A stretch of 64,000 bases of DNA from a bacterium HR19 (GTDB lineage Bacteria > Calescibacteriota > Calescibacteriia > Calescibacteriales > Calescibacteriaceae). The notes below the pieces were generated by a model. It worked only from the letters and a program-made list of their open reading frames with translations. It searched no databases and was not told the origin of the DNA. Shown here piece after piece: positions 8,384 through 17,767 of this stretch (within the stretch, counting starts at the first letter, position 1; each line of letters opens with the position of its first letter). Location: contig BEHV01000009.1 of the NCBI GenBank assembly GCA_002898315.1, positions 20,697-84,696 of the forward strand. The letters are read 5' to 3'. Made by a program: the position numbers and the translations under genes.

Positions 8384-9350
8384 CTATAAGATTTTTTCCA
8401 AAATTAAAGTCCAGCTGTTTTTATTATGATGCCTCAGTGCAATACACCTTTGTTTGCTTTCATTTATCCATTTTTCCAATTCTTGTCGGGATAAGAAATG
8501 TGTTATTGGCGCATTCATCTGATCATAAACAATATTTTGTATCTCTTTAAACGGGAATTTAGAAATATAATCCAAGTAATCTTTGTAAAAGACCTTAACT
8601 GGCATCCTTGAAATAAGGTAAACTAAAATAGAGGGCGGGAGCGGGAAAGACATATAATAAAGTATCTCAGGTTTTATTTTTGAAAGTATTTTCTTCCTCA
8701 GAGGTTCAAAATATTTTATAATCCAATCATTCCCCTCTTGCGCGTATATCCAAATTATTAATATTCCTCTTTTAAATAGAACCGAAGTTAATGATTTGAA
8801 CCCTTCATAAGGGGAAGGTAAATGATGTATTACCCCTATTGAATACACAATATGAAAACATTTCTTAAAGGGTAAAGAGCTAATGTCACCTTGAACTATG
8901 TGAACATTTTCTAAATGTTCCGTATTCATATAAGCTACCTCTACAGAATCACTAATATCTAACCCTATTACTTCTTTTGCGCCAAATTTTTGAACTTGGA
9001 TAAGATGTCTCCCTTTACCACATCCTGCATCAAGAACTACTTTATCTTTGAAATTTTCTGGTTTGAAGGGATATATCCATTTCTAAAAATTGCTTCTCAT
9101 ATAATTCAAAGATATGTTTGTGTAACTTCCATTCCACCCCGAACCTCATCGCAATTTTTCTTTTTTCGTTTGATAGATTTTCTCGATCCAAAATTCGCGG
9201 TATTCCTCTATAAATAGGATAAACTGCTTGGCAATTCTCACAAACTAAACTACCTTCAATTATCTTTTCTTTGTCCCTTTTCTTTGAATATAACTGAAAA
9301 ACTGATTTACACTTTGGACAAGAAAGGAACTTAAGGAGCCTTGGTCTCAT
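8384..9350 (-). pseudogene. SAM-dependent methyltransferase with Trm112-like zinc ribbon, frameshifted
   Basis: From the ATG at 9348-9350 the frame reads MRPRLLKFLSCPKC, a Trm112-type zinc ribbon (CPKC ... CENC). It is followed by a linker that ends out of frame at 9042. The other frame then supplies QFLEWIYPF, motif I VVLDAGCGKGRH, GLDISDS and YSIGVIHHLPSP, a class I methyltransferase, ending at 8384. The frames join if one base is removed from an AAA (TTT at 9080-9082). Such ribbon-methyltransferase proteins are common in cell-surface sugar loci. It sits between the truncated and intact copies of a membrane protein, suggesting insertion. Alternative: an assembly error in an intact gene. Confidence 0.75.
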
Positions 9351-9462
9351 AATTAGAAAATATTTTTGTAAGTAAAATGTCTTAATAACTTGCAGGAAAA
9401 TTGAAACCGGCATTTCTTACTTTTTTCTACTTCTTAAATTAAGTTTCAAAAATTAAACAGAT

Positions 9463-9942
9463 ATGGAAAAGGTGTACAAAATATCCGTTCTCCTACATAT
9501 ATTGGGATTTTCATTGTGGTATGGGGGAATGTTGTTTATCTCCCTGATTTTGCTCCCGTTTATAAAAACAAAAAGCGATTACCCCGATATACTTGAGAAA
9601 ATAGCAAAAAGGTATAGCAACATAACATGGTTTTTTATTTTTCCTTTAATGCTCGTCACAGGTTTTATAAATGCTTACGCGAGAACCGGAACGATAAACC
9701 CACTCCTCTGGTCCGAATACACAAACGGCAAATACATAGTTTTAAAGCTCCATCTTTTCTTTCTTATCATCATACTAAGCGCTATACATGATTTCTGGTT
9801 AGGACCAAAAGCGGTAAAACTCATGCGGGAAGGAAAAAAAGAAAACATGAGGAAAATTTCAGGTATAATAGGAAGAATAAATTTTATCCTCGCTACACTG
9901 ATGCTCATATTCGGAATATCAACAGTGCGAGGATGCTTATGA
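9463..9942 (+). CDS. Four-helix membrane protein, CopD/DUF4149-like
   Basis: A 159-residue integral membrane protein with about four hydrophobic segments (residues 10-30, 50-68, 85-105 and 135-155). The first begins VLLHILGFSLWYGGMLF, with a His in the helix. The family resemblance is to the CopD/YihY-like or DUF4149 group, whose helices carry histidines and which are found near copper or heme functions; a precise role is not known. It is intact, unlike the truncated copy 1.3 kb upstream. It is 52 bases from dapA with a separate ribosome site, so cotranscription is possible but not shown. Confidence 0.6.
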   Translation: MEKVYKISVLLHILGFSLWYGGMLFISLILLPFIKTKSDYPDILEKIAKRYSNITWFFIFPLMLVTGFINAYARTGTINPLLWSEYTNGKYIVLKLHLFFLIIILSAIHDFWLGPKAVKLMREGKKENMRKISGIIGRINFILATLMLIFGISTVRGCL

Positions 9943-9994
9943 AAAATTACAAAAAATAAAAATAAAAATTAAATATGAAACGGGAGGGAGAAAA

Positions 9995-10909
9995 ATGAAG
10001 AAAAATAAAGACAGCAAAAAAAATGAATTTGAAGGCAACTGGGTAGCACTTATAACACCATTCAAAGATGGAAAAGTAGATGAAAAATCATTCAAAAAGC
10101 TTATAGATTTTGTGATTGAAAAAGGATGCGACGGAATAGTGCCGTGCGGGACAACAGGAGAAGCAGCTACACTTGACTACGACGAACATATAAGAGTCAT
10201 AGAACTCGCTCTTGAATTTGCAGACCGCAGAGTAAAAGTTATGGCGGGAACCGGCTCAAACTCTACAAAAGAAGCAATAGAACTCACAAAAGAAGCAGAA
10301 AAAAGAGGAGCTGATGCTGTCCTCCTTATCGCTCCATACTACAACAGACCTACTCAAAAAGGACTTTACGAACACTTCAAAAAAATAGCGGAAGAATGTC
10401 AAATCCCGCAATTTCTCTATAATATCCCCACGAGAACCGCCGTAAATATTGAAGCAGAAACAACTTTAAAACTCGCTCACGAGTGCAAAAACATAAAAGG
10501 AATAAAAGAAGCTTCTGGGAACATCAAACAAATTTCAGAAATAATAAAAGGAGCCCCCGACGGATTCTGCGTCCTATCAGGAGATGATATAATGACACTA
10601 CCCATAATGGCAATCGGAGGAAAAGGTGTCATCTCCTCCACAGCAAACATAGTCCCAAAAGAAATGACTGAACTTGTGAAAAACTGCCTTGAAGGGAACT
10701 TCCAAAAAGCAAGAGAAATTCATCTTTACCTGCTCGAACTCTTCAATAACCTCTTCATTGAAACCAACCCCATACCCGTAAAAACAGCTCTATATCTTAT
10801 GGGAATAATAGAAAGCCCAGAACTTCGCCTCCCGCTATCTCCGCTATCAGAAAAGAACTTACCTATACTCAAAGATACCCTGAGAAAATATAAACTTATT
10901 CCGGAATAA
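9995..10909 (+). CDS. dapA: 4-hydroxy-tetrahydrodipicolinate synthase
   Basis: Condenses pyruvate with aspartate semialdehyde, the first committed step to lysine and meso-diaminopimelate for peptidoglycan. The 304 residues form a complete TIM barrel: VALITPFKDGKVD at the start, the GTTGEAATL pyruvate-binding loop, YYNRPTQKGLYEHF with the proton-relay Tyr, YNIPTRTAVN with the second Tyr and Arg, and the Schiff-base Lys in GIKEASGN. A strong Shine-Dalgarno, GGGAGGGAG, precedes the ATG, in contrast with many genes in this window. An ABC-transporter ATPase gene follows 16 bases downstream, so the two are probably one operon. Confidence 0.96.
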   Translation: MKKNKDSKKNEFEGNWVALITPFKDGKVDEKSFKKLIDFVIEKGCDGIVPCGTTGEAATLDYDEHIRVIELALEFADRRVKVMAGTGSNSTKEAIELTKEAEKRGADAVLLIAPYYNRPTQKGLYEHFKKIAEECQIPQFLYNIPTRTAVNIEAETTLKLAHECKNIKGIKEASGNIKQISEIIKGAPDGFCVLSGDDIMTLPIMAIGGKGVISSTANIVPKEMTELVKNCLEGNFQKAREIHLYLLELFNNLFIETNPIPVKTALYLMGIIESPELRLPLSPLSEKNLPILKDTLRKYKLIPE

Positions 10910-10925
10910 AAAGTAAAAATAAATC

Positions 10926-11855
10926 ATGCAAGAGCCAATCCTGACCGTAAAAAATCTCTCCGTATCTTTTTCAGATAAAAAAGTCGTTGATTCTGTCAGC
11001 TTTTCAATCCACCGGAAAGAAGTGCTTGGAATCGTCGGAGAATCAGGCTCAGGAAAAACCATGACCGCCCTATCTATATTACGACTCACTCCGCCTAACT
11101 CAAAAGTAGAAGGAGAGATAATCTTTGAAGGCAGAGACATTCTGAAAATCCCGGAAAAAGAAATAGATAAAATAAGAGGTAAGAAAATCTCGCTGATCTT
11201 ACAAAATCCGCATTCAGCTTTTAATCCCGTCCTCAAAGTCGGCTATCAGGTAATAGAACCGCTCATTATTCACAACCGAACTCCAAAAAGTGAAGCTAAA
11301 AAAATGGCTGTAAATGTCTTTAGGTCTGTGGGAATACCTGAACCAGAAATCAGGTTTAACTCATATCCTCACGAACTATCGGGAGGAATGAAACAGAGAG
11401 CAGTTATATCTATTTCAATTCTTTCAGGTGCAGAACTCATAATCGCAGATGAACCAACAACAGCTCTTGACCCAACAATACAATCACAAATACTCAAAAT
11501 CCTCAGAAATTTGGTTGATTCAAAATCTATATCAATGATTTTCATCTCTCACGATATATCTGTGGTTGCATGGATTTCAGATAAAATCGCGGTCATGTAT
11601 GGGGGATGGATAGTAGAGATGGGAGAAACATATGAAGTTCTTCATAATCCACTTCACCCATACACAAAAGCCCTCATCGCGTCTATTCCTCATCAGGGAG
11701 AGAAGGCAAAACCAATTCCCGGTTCTCCTCTTGATATACACTGGAAAGGTTGCAGGTTCGCAAAAAGATGTCCTCTCGCACAAAGTATATGCTTTGAGCA
11801 AACTCCACAAGATAAATACATCAACAGAAGAAAAGTAAAATGTTTCCTCGTCTGA
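10926..11855 (+). CDS. Oligopeptide/dipeptide ABC transporter ATPase (OppD/DppD family)
   Basis: Cytoplasmic ATPase subunit of a peptide-type importer. Walker A GESGSGKT, signature LSGGMKQR, Walker B ELIIADEPTTALD and the switch His in IFISHDISVV are all present. The C-terminal extension HPYTKALIASIPH with Cys residues (GCRFAKRCPLAQSICF) is the Opp/Dpp zinc or iron-sulfur-like domain. At 309 residues it is full length. Normally these ATPases come with OppF, two permeases and a binding protein; none is next to it, so partners must be elsewhere. It is probably cotranscribed with dapA. The gene ends 23 bases from a convergent gene. Confidence 0.92.
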   Translation: MQEPILTVKNLSVSFSDKKVVDSVSFSIHRKEVLGIVGESGSGKTMTALSILRLTPPNSKVEGEIIFEGRDILKIPEKEIDKIRGKKISLILQNPHSAFNPVLKVGYQVIEPLIIHNRTPKSEAKKMAVNVFRSVGIPEPEIRFNSYPHELSGGMKQRAVISISILSGAELIIADEPTTALDPTIQSQILKILRNLVDSKSISMIFISHDISVVAWISDKIAVMYGGWIVEMGETYEVLHNPLHPYTKALIASIPHQGEKAKPIPGSPLDIHWKGCRFAKRCPLAQSICFEQTPQDKYINRRKVKCFLV

Positions 11856-11878
11856 AAAAAATCAGTTTGAATTCGCAA

Positions 11879-12841
11879 TTATGAGATTGAGATAAAGACA
11901 AGCGGGAATGTTATAGTGATCTCGCTTCCAGTAGCAGGAAACTGCCATCTCTTTATCATTCTGAGGACGCACGAGACCATCTCCTGATCATCTATCGTTG
12001 ATTCCTTCACCGACACGCTTGAGACCTTACCTTCACCATCTATAACTATCTCAACAACTATTTTCCCTTGAAGGTTCGGATTTCTCATCTGGGCTTTCTG
12101 GAAACAATACTTCAAAGATACCTGATTCTTCAAAGCTATTTTCCTCACTGTCTCCTCATCAAGCTGACCGCCTGAAATTTCTGGCTCTTCTGCGGTTATT
12201 TTTGATTGAACCGCCGCAACTTTTTTCTCCTCAAGCTTTACCTCTTTACCACCTCTTGCCGCAAGCGCGCCTATATCTGCTTCCCTTTTCTGTATCCCAC
12301 CCCCACCAAGTTCAAGAGGTTTTAGTTCTTCTCCCTTTTCCGCCACTTTCACTCCACTTATACCACTCAGTATCTCATCTAAATTCTGAACAGCTCCTCC
12401 ACCAAGAAGTTCAGATAGCGGGCTTCCCTCTCCCTCACCCTTCGCTGTAAGAAGAGCTAATACCCCAACCTGTCTTACCTTCTCTCTTATTATCTCTTTC
12501 TTCTGCTCTTTCGTTAGTGTTGATGATTCCTGCTTTTTCTCCCCAGCAACCTCTTTTTTCTCCTCTTTCTTCTCAACTTTCTTCTGTTCCACTTTCTCTT
12601 CTGTTTTTTTCTCTTCAACGAGTTTTGGAACAACAATTTTCGCAAACCTTTCGGGTAATTTCTCTATCTCCACAACATCGTCTCTTATCTCTACCTGTAT
12701 TCTTGATGAGTAAAGAACAAATCCCACCCAGAAAAGCAAAAACAAAAGAACAATAGGAAAGAACCTTTTCCTTTCTTCCTTTCCTTCCTCCTGAGGGACA
12801 AATACTTCGGCTAATTCTCTCAAAGCGCTTTGACCTTCCAT
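11879..12841 (-). CDS. AgmX/PglI- and TonB-like envelope protein
   Basis: A 320-residue protein with one transmembrane helix near residues 25-45 (FFPIVLLFLLFWVGFVLY). A long Lys/Glu-rich stretch (about 70-125) and a low-complexity linker span the periplasm. The C-terminal domain includes LKYCFQKAQMRNPNLQGKIVVEIVIDGEGKVSSV and ends in a beta hairpin. This C-terminal type is found in myxobacterial AgmX/PglI gliding proteins and resembles TonB, which couples inner-membrane proton force to outer-membrane events. No exbB or exbD homologue is adjacent. TAAAAT lies 9-14 bases before the ATG with no Shine-Dalgarno. It is divergent from nadD. Confidence 0.8.
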   Translation of the reverse strand: MEGQSALRELAEVFVPQEEGKEERKRFFPIVLLFLLFWVGFVLYSSRIQVEIRDDVVEIEKLPERFAKIVVPKLVEEKKTEEKVEQKKVEKKEEKKEVAGEKKQESSTLTKEQKKEIIREKVRQVGVLALLTAKGEGEGSPLSELLGGGAVQNLDEILSGISGVKVAEKGEELKPLELGGGGIQKREADIGALAARGGKEVKLEEKKVAAVQSKITAEEPEISGGQLDEETVRKIALKNQVSLKYCFQKAQMRNPNLQGKIVVEIVIDGEGKVSSVSVKESTIDDQEMVSCVLRMIKRWQFPATGSEITITFPLVFISIS

Positions 12842-12849
12842 AATTTCTA

Positions 12850-12855
12850 ATTTTA
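12850..12855 (-). promoter_or_regulatory. -10-like hexamer TAAAAT, leaderless-type promoter
   Basis: On the minus strand TAAAAT occupies positions -14 to -9 relative to the ATG at 12841. No ribosome-binding site separates them. Confidence 0.5.
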
Positions 12856-12971
12856 ATACTCCTTGCCTAAAATTTGTATTTTATCTGCTCTTTTTCTATA
12901 AGATTAATTTTTTATTCAACCAGAATTTAAATTTACCTTATTTTATCTTTCTTTCTTTTTTTAACTTCTTT

Positions 12972-13547
12972 ATGGAGTTTTTAGAGAAGATTGGAATATT
13001 CGGAGGGACATTTGACCCACCACACATAGGTCACCTTGTTATGGCGAGAAGAGCCGTTGAACAACTTGAACTCAAAAAAATTTTCTTCGTCCCCGCAAAC
13101 ATTCCTCCACACAAAAACTTACCCGTAGCGTCAGCAGAACATAGATTAAACATGATACGATTGGCAGTCATACCGCACAAAGATTTTGAAGTATCTACAT
13201 GCGAAATAGAAAGAGGAGGCATCTCATACACAATAGATACAATAAGATTTTTTTTAGATAATGTCTGGGCAAAGGAGTTCTACCTCTTGATAGGAGAGGA
13301 TTCAGCAAGAAACTTTTCATCATGGAAAGAAAGCGAAGAGATAAAAAAACTTGTCAAAATATGCTGGTTCCCAAGAATATGCGAAGATAAAAACCCTATA
13401 CCATCTGAATTTATAAAAATAGACGCAGAAATACTTGACATATCTTCATCTAAAATAAGAAAACTTATAAAAGAAGGAAAGTCAGTAAAGTATCTTGTCC
13501 CAGAACCCGTCCTTGAATATATAAAAATAAACAAGCTGTATATTTAG
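12972..13547 (+). CDS. nadD: Nicotinate-nucleotide adenylyltransferase
   Basis: Transfers AMP from ATP to nicotinate mononucleotide in NAD synthesis. The 191 residues carry the nucleotidyltransferase motif GGTFDPPHIGHL near residue 10 and the late ISSSKIRKLI motif that binds the triphosphate. FVPANIPPHK and the GEDS segment are also typical of NadD. The ATG is preceded by a T-rich stretch and TAACTT, without a Shine-Dalgarno. The 3' end is 19 bases from the convergent tsf stop, with no hairpin between. Usually nadD is near obgE, proA or rsfS; that context is absent. Confidence 0.94.
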   Translation: MEFLEKIGIFGGTFDPPHIGHLVMARRAVEQLELKKIFFVPANIPPHKNLPVASAEHRLNMIRLAVIPHKDFEVSTCEIERGGISYTIDTIRFFLDNVWAKEFYLLIGEDSARNFSSWKESEEIKKLVKICWFPRICEDKNPIPSEFIKIDAEILDISSSKIRKLIKEGKSVKYLVPEPVLEYIKINKLYI

Positions 13548-13566
13548 AGAAAATTGGAGAGAAATT

Positions 13567-14172
13567 TTATTCTTTCCCGACTTCAAACCTTGCAAACCTT
13601 CTTACTACTATGTTCTCACCGAACTTAGATATCATAAGTTTTATCTGATCTTCAACTTTGCTTTTCCCATCTCGCACCCATATCTGCTCATAAAGGCAGT
13701 TCTCCTCAAAAAACTTTTCAAGCTTACCTTTTGCTATCTTCTCTGCTACATGGTCTGGCTTACCCTCTGCTTTGCTCTGCTCAAAATAAATCTGGAATTC
13801 CTTCTGGACTATCTCTTCGGGGACATCTTCTCTTTTAACCCAACGCGGAGCCATAGCGGCAATCTGCATAGCAATCTCGTGGACAAATCTCTTGAACTCC
13901 TCATTTCTTGCAACAAAGTCGGTCTCACAGTTTACCTCAACAAGAACCCCTATCCTACCACCTATATGTATGTAAGCATCTACTATTCCTTCCTTTGCTT
14001 CACGAGAAAGTCTCTTTTCAGCCCTTGCTATGCCCTTTTTCCTGAGTATCTCAACCGCCTTCTCTAAATCTCCATTTGCTTCTACAAGCGCCTTCCTGCA
14101 CTCTGAAAAACCCGCACCGGTCATCTCTTTCAGTTCCTTCACCTTCTCCATCAAGTTGTCCTTCTGATCCAT
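13567..14172 (-). CDS. tsf: Translation elongation factor Ts
   Basis: Guanine-nucleotide exchange factor for EF-Tu. Starts at the ATG at 14170-14172 behind GGAGGAAGGGTGAAA; the upstream extension of the frame to 14256 overlaps rplJ and is unlikely to be translated. The N-terminal UBA-like helix bundle [22 protein letters not shown] is the family hallmark, and [14 protein letters not shown] is the conserved EF-Tu contact segment. At 201 residues it is the short EF-Ts type, as in Thermus-like proteins, with one core subdomain instead of two. In most bacteria tsf follows rpsB; here it follows rplJ by 26 bases, an unusual ribosomal-gene pairing. Confidence 0.95.
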   Translation of the reverse strand: MDQKDNLMEKVKELKEMTGAGFSECRKALVEANGDLEKAVEILRKKGIARAEKRLSREAKEGIVDAYIHIGGRIGVLVEVNCETDFVARNEEFKRFVHEIAMQIAAMAPRWVKREDVPEEIVQKEFQIYFEQSKAEGKPDHVAEKIAKGKLEKFFEENCLYEQIWVRDGKSKVEDQIKLMISKFGENIVVRRFARFEVGKE

Positions 14173-14198
14173 TTTCACCCTTCCTCCCTTCTCAAAAA

Positions 14199-14693
14199 CT
14201 AATCTTGCTTTTCCGCCCTCTGTTTCAGAATGTAAATCAAAGATGATGGATACCATAAAAGAGAAGATATAAGTCTATATAATGTGCCGACGAGAGTTCC
14301 AACCACCAAAGCCCTTACCTCTGATAAATCTGGCATCTTCTTGAACGAAACTGTTTCCCCTGCGGAGAAAAACTTACCAGCAACCAGAGAACCCTTTATC
14401 TTACCCTCATCTATAAGCTTTAATAAAACCTTGACCGATTTTATAGGGTCATCTTTGACAGCTATTATACCTGTTGGATCCTCAAATTTGATCCCAAAAA
14501 TCATTTTTATAAAAACATTTTTCGTCACCTTCGTTTCATTTCCTATCTCCTTCATACTATCTCTCAGCTGAACCATCTTCGGAACATCAAGCCCATTGAA
14601 ATTGAAGAATATAAAAGATTCATACCTATCTTTCAGCGATTTTACCTCATCAAATTTTTTCTTTTTCCAATCCTTGTTCTTCTTACCTATCAT
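14199..14693 (-). CDS. rplJ: Ribosomal protein L10
   Basis: L10 anchors the L7/L12 stalk on the large ribosomal subunit. The 164-residue sequence fits: [39 protein letters not shown], then [11 protein letters not shown], the [19 protein letters not shown] segment, and a hydrophobic C-terminal helix. It is divergent but recognisable. Normally L10 is cotranscribed with rplL, which binds its C terminus; no rplL is present here. The downstream partner is tsf. Autogenous control by L10-L12 binding to a leader is known elsewhere; no such leader was identified. Confidence 0.88.
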   Translation of the reverse strand: MIGKKNKDWKKKKFDEVKSLKDRYESFIFFNFNGLDVPKMVQLRDSMKEIGNETKVTKNVFIKMIFGIKFEDPTGIIAVKDDPIKSVKVLLKLIDEGKIKGSLVAGKFFSAGETVSFKKMPDLSEVRALVVGTLVGTLYRLISSLLWYPSSLIYILKQRAEKQD

Positions 14694-14785
14694 AGCAGTT
14701 AATTTTCAATTATTTAATTGCCTTTGGAAAGATTAAGATTTTTCCTGTATTTTTTGAATTTTTACCGATTTTTGAGTATTTGTAT

Positions 14786-16264
14786 TCAAACCTCAACAGC
14801 CCACTTTTCTAATCCATATTTCGGCTGAACCCTCACATTAATGTTCAACTTCTTTATGTAATCATCTATTATTTTGAAGCTTTCAGGAGAAACCCTTACT
14901 ACCCTACCCTGAAGTTTTGAAAGTTTCACAAGATTTTCATGAATTTTGAGTATATCAGAGTGAATAAAACCATTCCCGCATGTTGGACACCTTGACATAA
15001 GTTGCTTTCTCAGAGAGTATCCTGTTTTTTTTCTTGAAATCTCAAGAAGCCCCAATCTTGTCAGACCAAAAACTCTGGTTTTCTCCCTATCTTTCTCAAC
15101 AAGCTTTTTCACCTCACGCAAAAGATTTGCTTTCAACTGCCTGCTCTTCATATCTATAAAATCAACAATTATTATCCCTCCCAGCTTCCTTAACCTTATC
15201 TGCCTCATTATCTCATAAGCGGCAAGAAGATTCGCCTGATAAGCAGTTATATCAAGATTTTCTGTCCCCGTAAATGAAGCGGTATTTACATCAATTGCTG
15301 TAAAAGCTTCTGTCTCATTAAATATAAGTTTTATTCCACCCTCTATCTCTATCTCATCTTTGAGAGCATTTTGGAACTCTCTCTCTATACCATACTCATG
15401 AAAAACGAAAGGAGATGGAGATAGTTCAAAGCTTACATTTTCCAGAGTATGAGAGAAGAACTCACTGACCAAATCTTTCGCCATCTTCAGCTTTTCTTCC
15501 GAATTGGATACAACTTTCTTGAGATTTGAAGAAGCAAGGTCTCTTATTGTTCTGCGAACTATATCTGAATCAGACCACAGGAGAACCGGCGGGGGATTAT
15601 TTTTTGCCTTCTCCTTTAACTCACGATAAACTTTAAGCAACCTCTCAAAATCTTCCCTTATAAGCTCTTCTGGGACACCCTGCGCCTCAGTTCTCGCAAC
15701 TATGCCAACCTCTTCATCTTTAACGCTTTCAAGAAGCTTTGTTATCAACCTTCTCAACCTGTTCTTCTCATAATTTGACCTTATCTTCTTTGAAATACCC
15801 ACCTTCTTTTCCATAGTAAATACAAGATACTTACCCGGCAAAGTTGGATTATCTGAAACCTTAGCTCCTTTCCCATCTATACTTTCTTTTTTTATCTGGA
15901 CTATAATCTCCTCACCGGATTTATACTTTTCAATTTTTGAGCGAGAAGGAACGAAAAGGTATGCATTTTTTTCTGCCCCTATGTTTATGAATACAGCCTG
16001 CATAGATGGGACAACATCTTCTATTCTACCCTTATATATGTTTCCACTTGAAAAGTCATCACTTCTGCCATTCTTCAATTGCAGGAAAATATCTTGAACT
16101 TTCCCATCCTCTACTACTGCAATCCTTGTCCAATAAGGAAGGTCTTCAATGAATATCTCTTGACCTAACTTCTTTTCCTGCTCAATTAGTTCCCTCTTTA
16201 TCTCCTCCTGAACTTCCTTAGGTAATTGTCTCTCCTTGGAATAAAATTTTTCATCTTCTGCCAT
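14786..16264 (-). CDS. rng: Ribonuclease E/G family endoribonuclease
   Basis: Endonuclease for mRNA decay and rRNA/tRNA maturation. The S1 RNA-binding domain (about residues 70-155) contains GNIYKGRIEDVVPSMQAVFINIG. The DNase I-like catalytic core has the metal ligands in AFTAIDVNTASF and GIIIVDFIDMKSRQ. The zinc-link pair sits in SRCPTCGNG. At 492 residues it is RNase G-sized, lacking the long RNase E scaffold tail, though it has about 45 extra N-terminal residues before the core. A GAGAGGTG ribosome site precedes the ATG. This enzyme is a candidate for processing the 16S 5' end and tRNA ends seen elsewhere in the window. Confidence 0.93.
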   Translation of the reverse strand: MAEDEKFYSKERQLPKEVQEEIKRELIEQEKKLGQEIFIEDLPYWTRIAVVEDGKVQDIFLQLKNGRSDDFSSGNIYKGRIEDVVPSMQAVFINIGAEKNAYLFVPSRSKIEKYKSGEEIIVQIKKESIDGKGAKVSDNPTLPGKYLVFTMEKKVGISKKIRSNYEKNRLRRLITKLLESVKDEEVGIVARTEAQGVPEELIREDFERLLKVYRELKEKAKNNPPPVLLWSDSDIVRRTIRDLASSNLKKVVSNSEEKLKMAKDLVSEFFSHTLENVSFELSPSPFVFHEYGIEREFQNALKDEIEIEGGIKLIFNETEAFTAIDVNTASFTGTENLDITAYQANLLAAYEIMRQIRLRKLGGIIIVDFIDMKSRQLKANLLREVKKLVEKDREKTRVFGLTRLGLLEISRKKTGYSLRKQLMSRCPTCGNGFIHSDILKIHENLVKLSKLQGRVVRVSPESFKIIDDYIKKLNINVRVQPKYGLEKWAVEV

Positions 16265-16401
16265 TTTTCAAACACCTCTCTTTCGCAAAACATTTTTTTA
16301 TAAATACTGAAATAATTTATTAATGTCAATGCTCTTTCCATTACCACAAAACTATTTTAAAAATCAACTTTAATATTTGTCTATTAAATTTAAGAGATGT
16401 T

Positions 16402-17721
16402 TTAGGTATGGAAGGAAAATTCACAATTTTTCGCGTTGCAAACTTTTCCAAGATGAGACATTACTTCTTCTTTAAAACTGCTAACTATTTTTTTAGCAGG
16501 AAGAGAACCAGCATCAACATGAGCACAAATTGCAGACCCCGGAATAGAAGATGAGACATCAAGCAAAGTCATAACATCTTTTTCTGTCCCCCTTCCATTT
16601 TCTATCTTTTCAAAAAGATACTCTATAAATCTTGTTCCCTCTCTGCAAGTTGTACATTGACCGCACGATTCCTCTGCGTAAAAGTGAGCCATATTCCATC
16701 CAACCCTCACAATACAGTCATGCTCACAAATAACAACACACGAAGCAGTTCCCAAAAAAGAGCCAAAAGATGCAATTGATTCAAAATCAAGAGTCGCTTC
16801 CTCTAATTCATCGGGAGTGAGAGGAGGAGCAGAAGTTCCCCCGGGGATCACCGCTTTTATTTTACCACCACAAGATGTTCCTCCTGCAAGCTCTATAAGT
16901 TTTTTCAAAGGGAATCCCATAGGAAGCTCATAAAGTCCAGGTTTTTTCACTTTCCCAGAAACGCAGAAGAGTTTTGGACCTGTGCTTTTTTCTCTGCCTA
17001 TGCTCTTGAACCAATCTGCTCCCTTATTTATTATGAAAGGAACGCATGCGAGCGTCTCAACATTATTCACACACGTCGGATAACCCATATAACCTTTTTG
17101 AGCAGGATAAGGAGGTCTCGGACGTGGTTGTCCTCTCTTACCTTCCAGCGAGTTCAAAAGCCCCGTCTCTTCTCCGACTATATACGCACCCGCCCCCTGC
17201 ATAACTTTTATATCAAAACTCACACCAAACCTGCTCTTCACATACTCAACCCCCTCCTGAACAGCTTTTTTGAGAATAAAAGCTTCCTCCCAATATTCTC
17301 CTCTTATATATACCAAAATCTCACGAGTGCCAATCGCATAAGCAGATATCATCATCCCTTCTACAAGAAGATGTGGCACAAAAGTTATTATGTATCTATC
17401 TTTGAAAGTTGCTGGCTCACCCTCATCGGCGTTGCAGACCAAAAATTTTCTCTCCGCATCCTTCGGCATAAAACTCCACTTCACTCCCGTCGGAAAACCT
17501 GCCCCACCTCTCCCCCTCAAACCAGACCTCTTGACCTCTTCTATAACTTCATCTGGTCCCATAGAAAGAACCTTCTCCAAAGCTCTATATCCTCCCTCTT
17601 CCAAGTATGATTTCAAAGACGGATCATTTTTCAGAAAAAGTGGAGCAAACACACCTTCAAACCCATCTACTTTCCAGACCCTTATCCTCCCCAAAGATGA
17701 ACTCTGGTTTATCTCCACCAT
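16402..17721 (-). CDS. nuoF: NADH-quinone oxidoreductase subunit F (NADH-binding, FMN/4Fe-4S)
   Basis: The subunit that takes electrons from NADH to FMN and then to an iron-sulfur cluster. The FMN/NADH site reads GLRGRGGAGFPTGVKW, followed by CNADEGEPATFKDR and GAGAYIVGEETGLLNSLEGKRG. The [4Fe-4S] ligands are in ESCGQCTTCREGTRF plus a later Cys in GSAICAHVDAG. At 439 residues it is a standard NuoF without extra 2Fe-2S or ferredoxin domains. No nuoE, nuoG or other complex I gene is adjacent, so it could belong to a complex I encoded elsewhere, a bifurcating hydrogenase or a formate dehydrogenase. A MidA-type gene lies two genes upstream on the same strand. Confidence 0.92.
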   Translation of the reverse strand: MVEINQSSSLGRIRVWKVDGFEGVFAPLFLKNDPSLKSYLEEGGYRALEKVLSMGPDEVIEEVKRSGLRGRGGAGFPTGVKWSFMPKDAERKFLVCNADEGEPATFKDRYIITFVPHLLVEGMMISAYAIGTREILVYIRGEYWEEAFILKKAVQEGVEYVKSRFGVSFDIKVMQGAGAYIVGEETGLLNSLEGKRGQPRPRPPYPAQKGYMGYPTCVNNVETLACVPFIINKGADWFKSIGREKSTGPKLFCVSGKVKKPGLYELPMGFPLKKLIELAGGTSCGGKIKAVIPGGTSAPPLTPDELEEATLDFESIASFGSFLGTASCVVICEHDCIVRVGWNMAHFYAEESCGQCTTCREGTRFIEYLFEKIENGRGTEKDVMTLLDVSSSIPGSAICAHVDAGSLPAKKIVSSFKEEVMSHLGKVCNAKNCEFSFHT

Positions 17722-17767
17722 ATCAAAACAAAAATGACTCTAAACTCTCTATTTTTGCAGAATAAAT

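Noticed and set aside
9081..9413. Separate small zinc-ribbon protein
   Set aside because: The frame joins naturally to the downstream methyltransferase with a single-base correction, so it is the N-terminal part of one broken gene.
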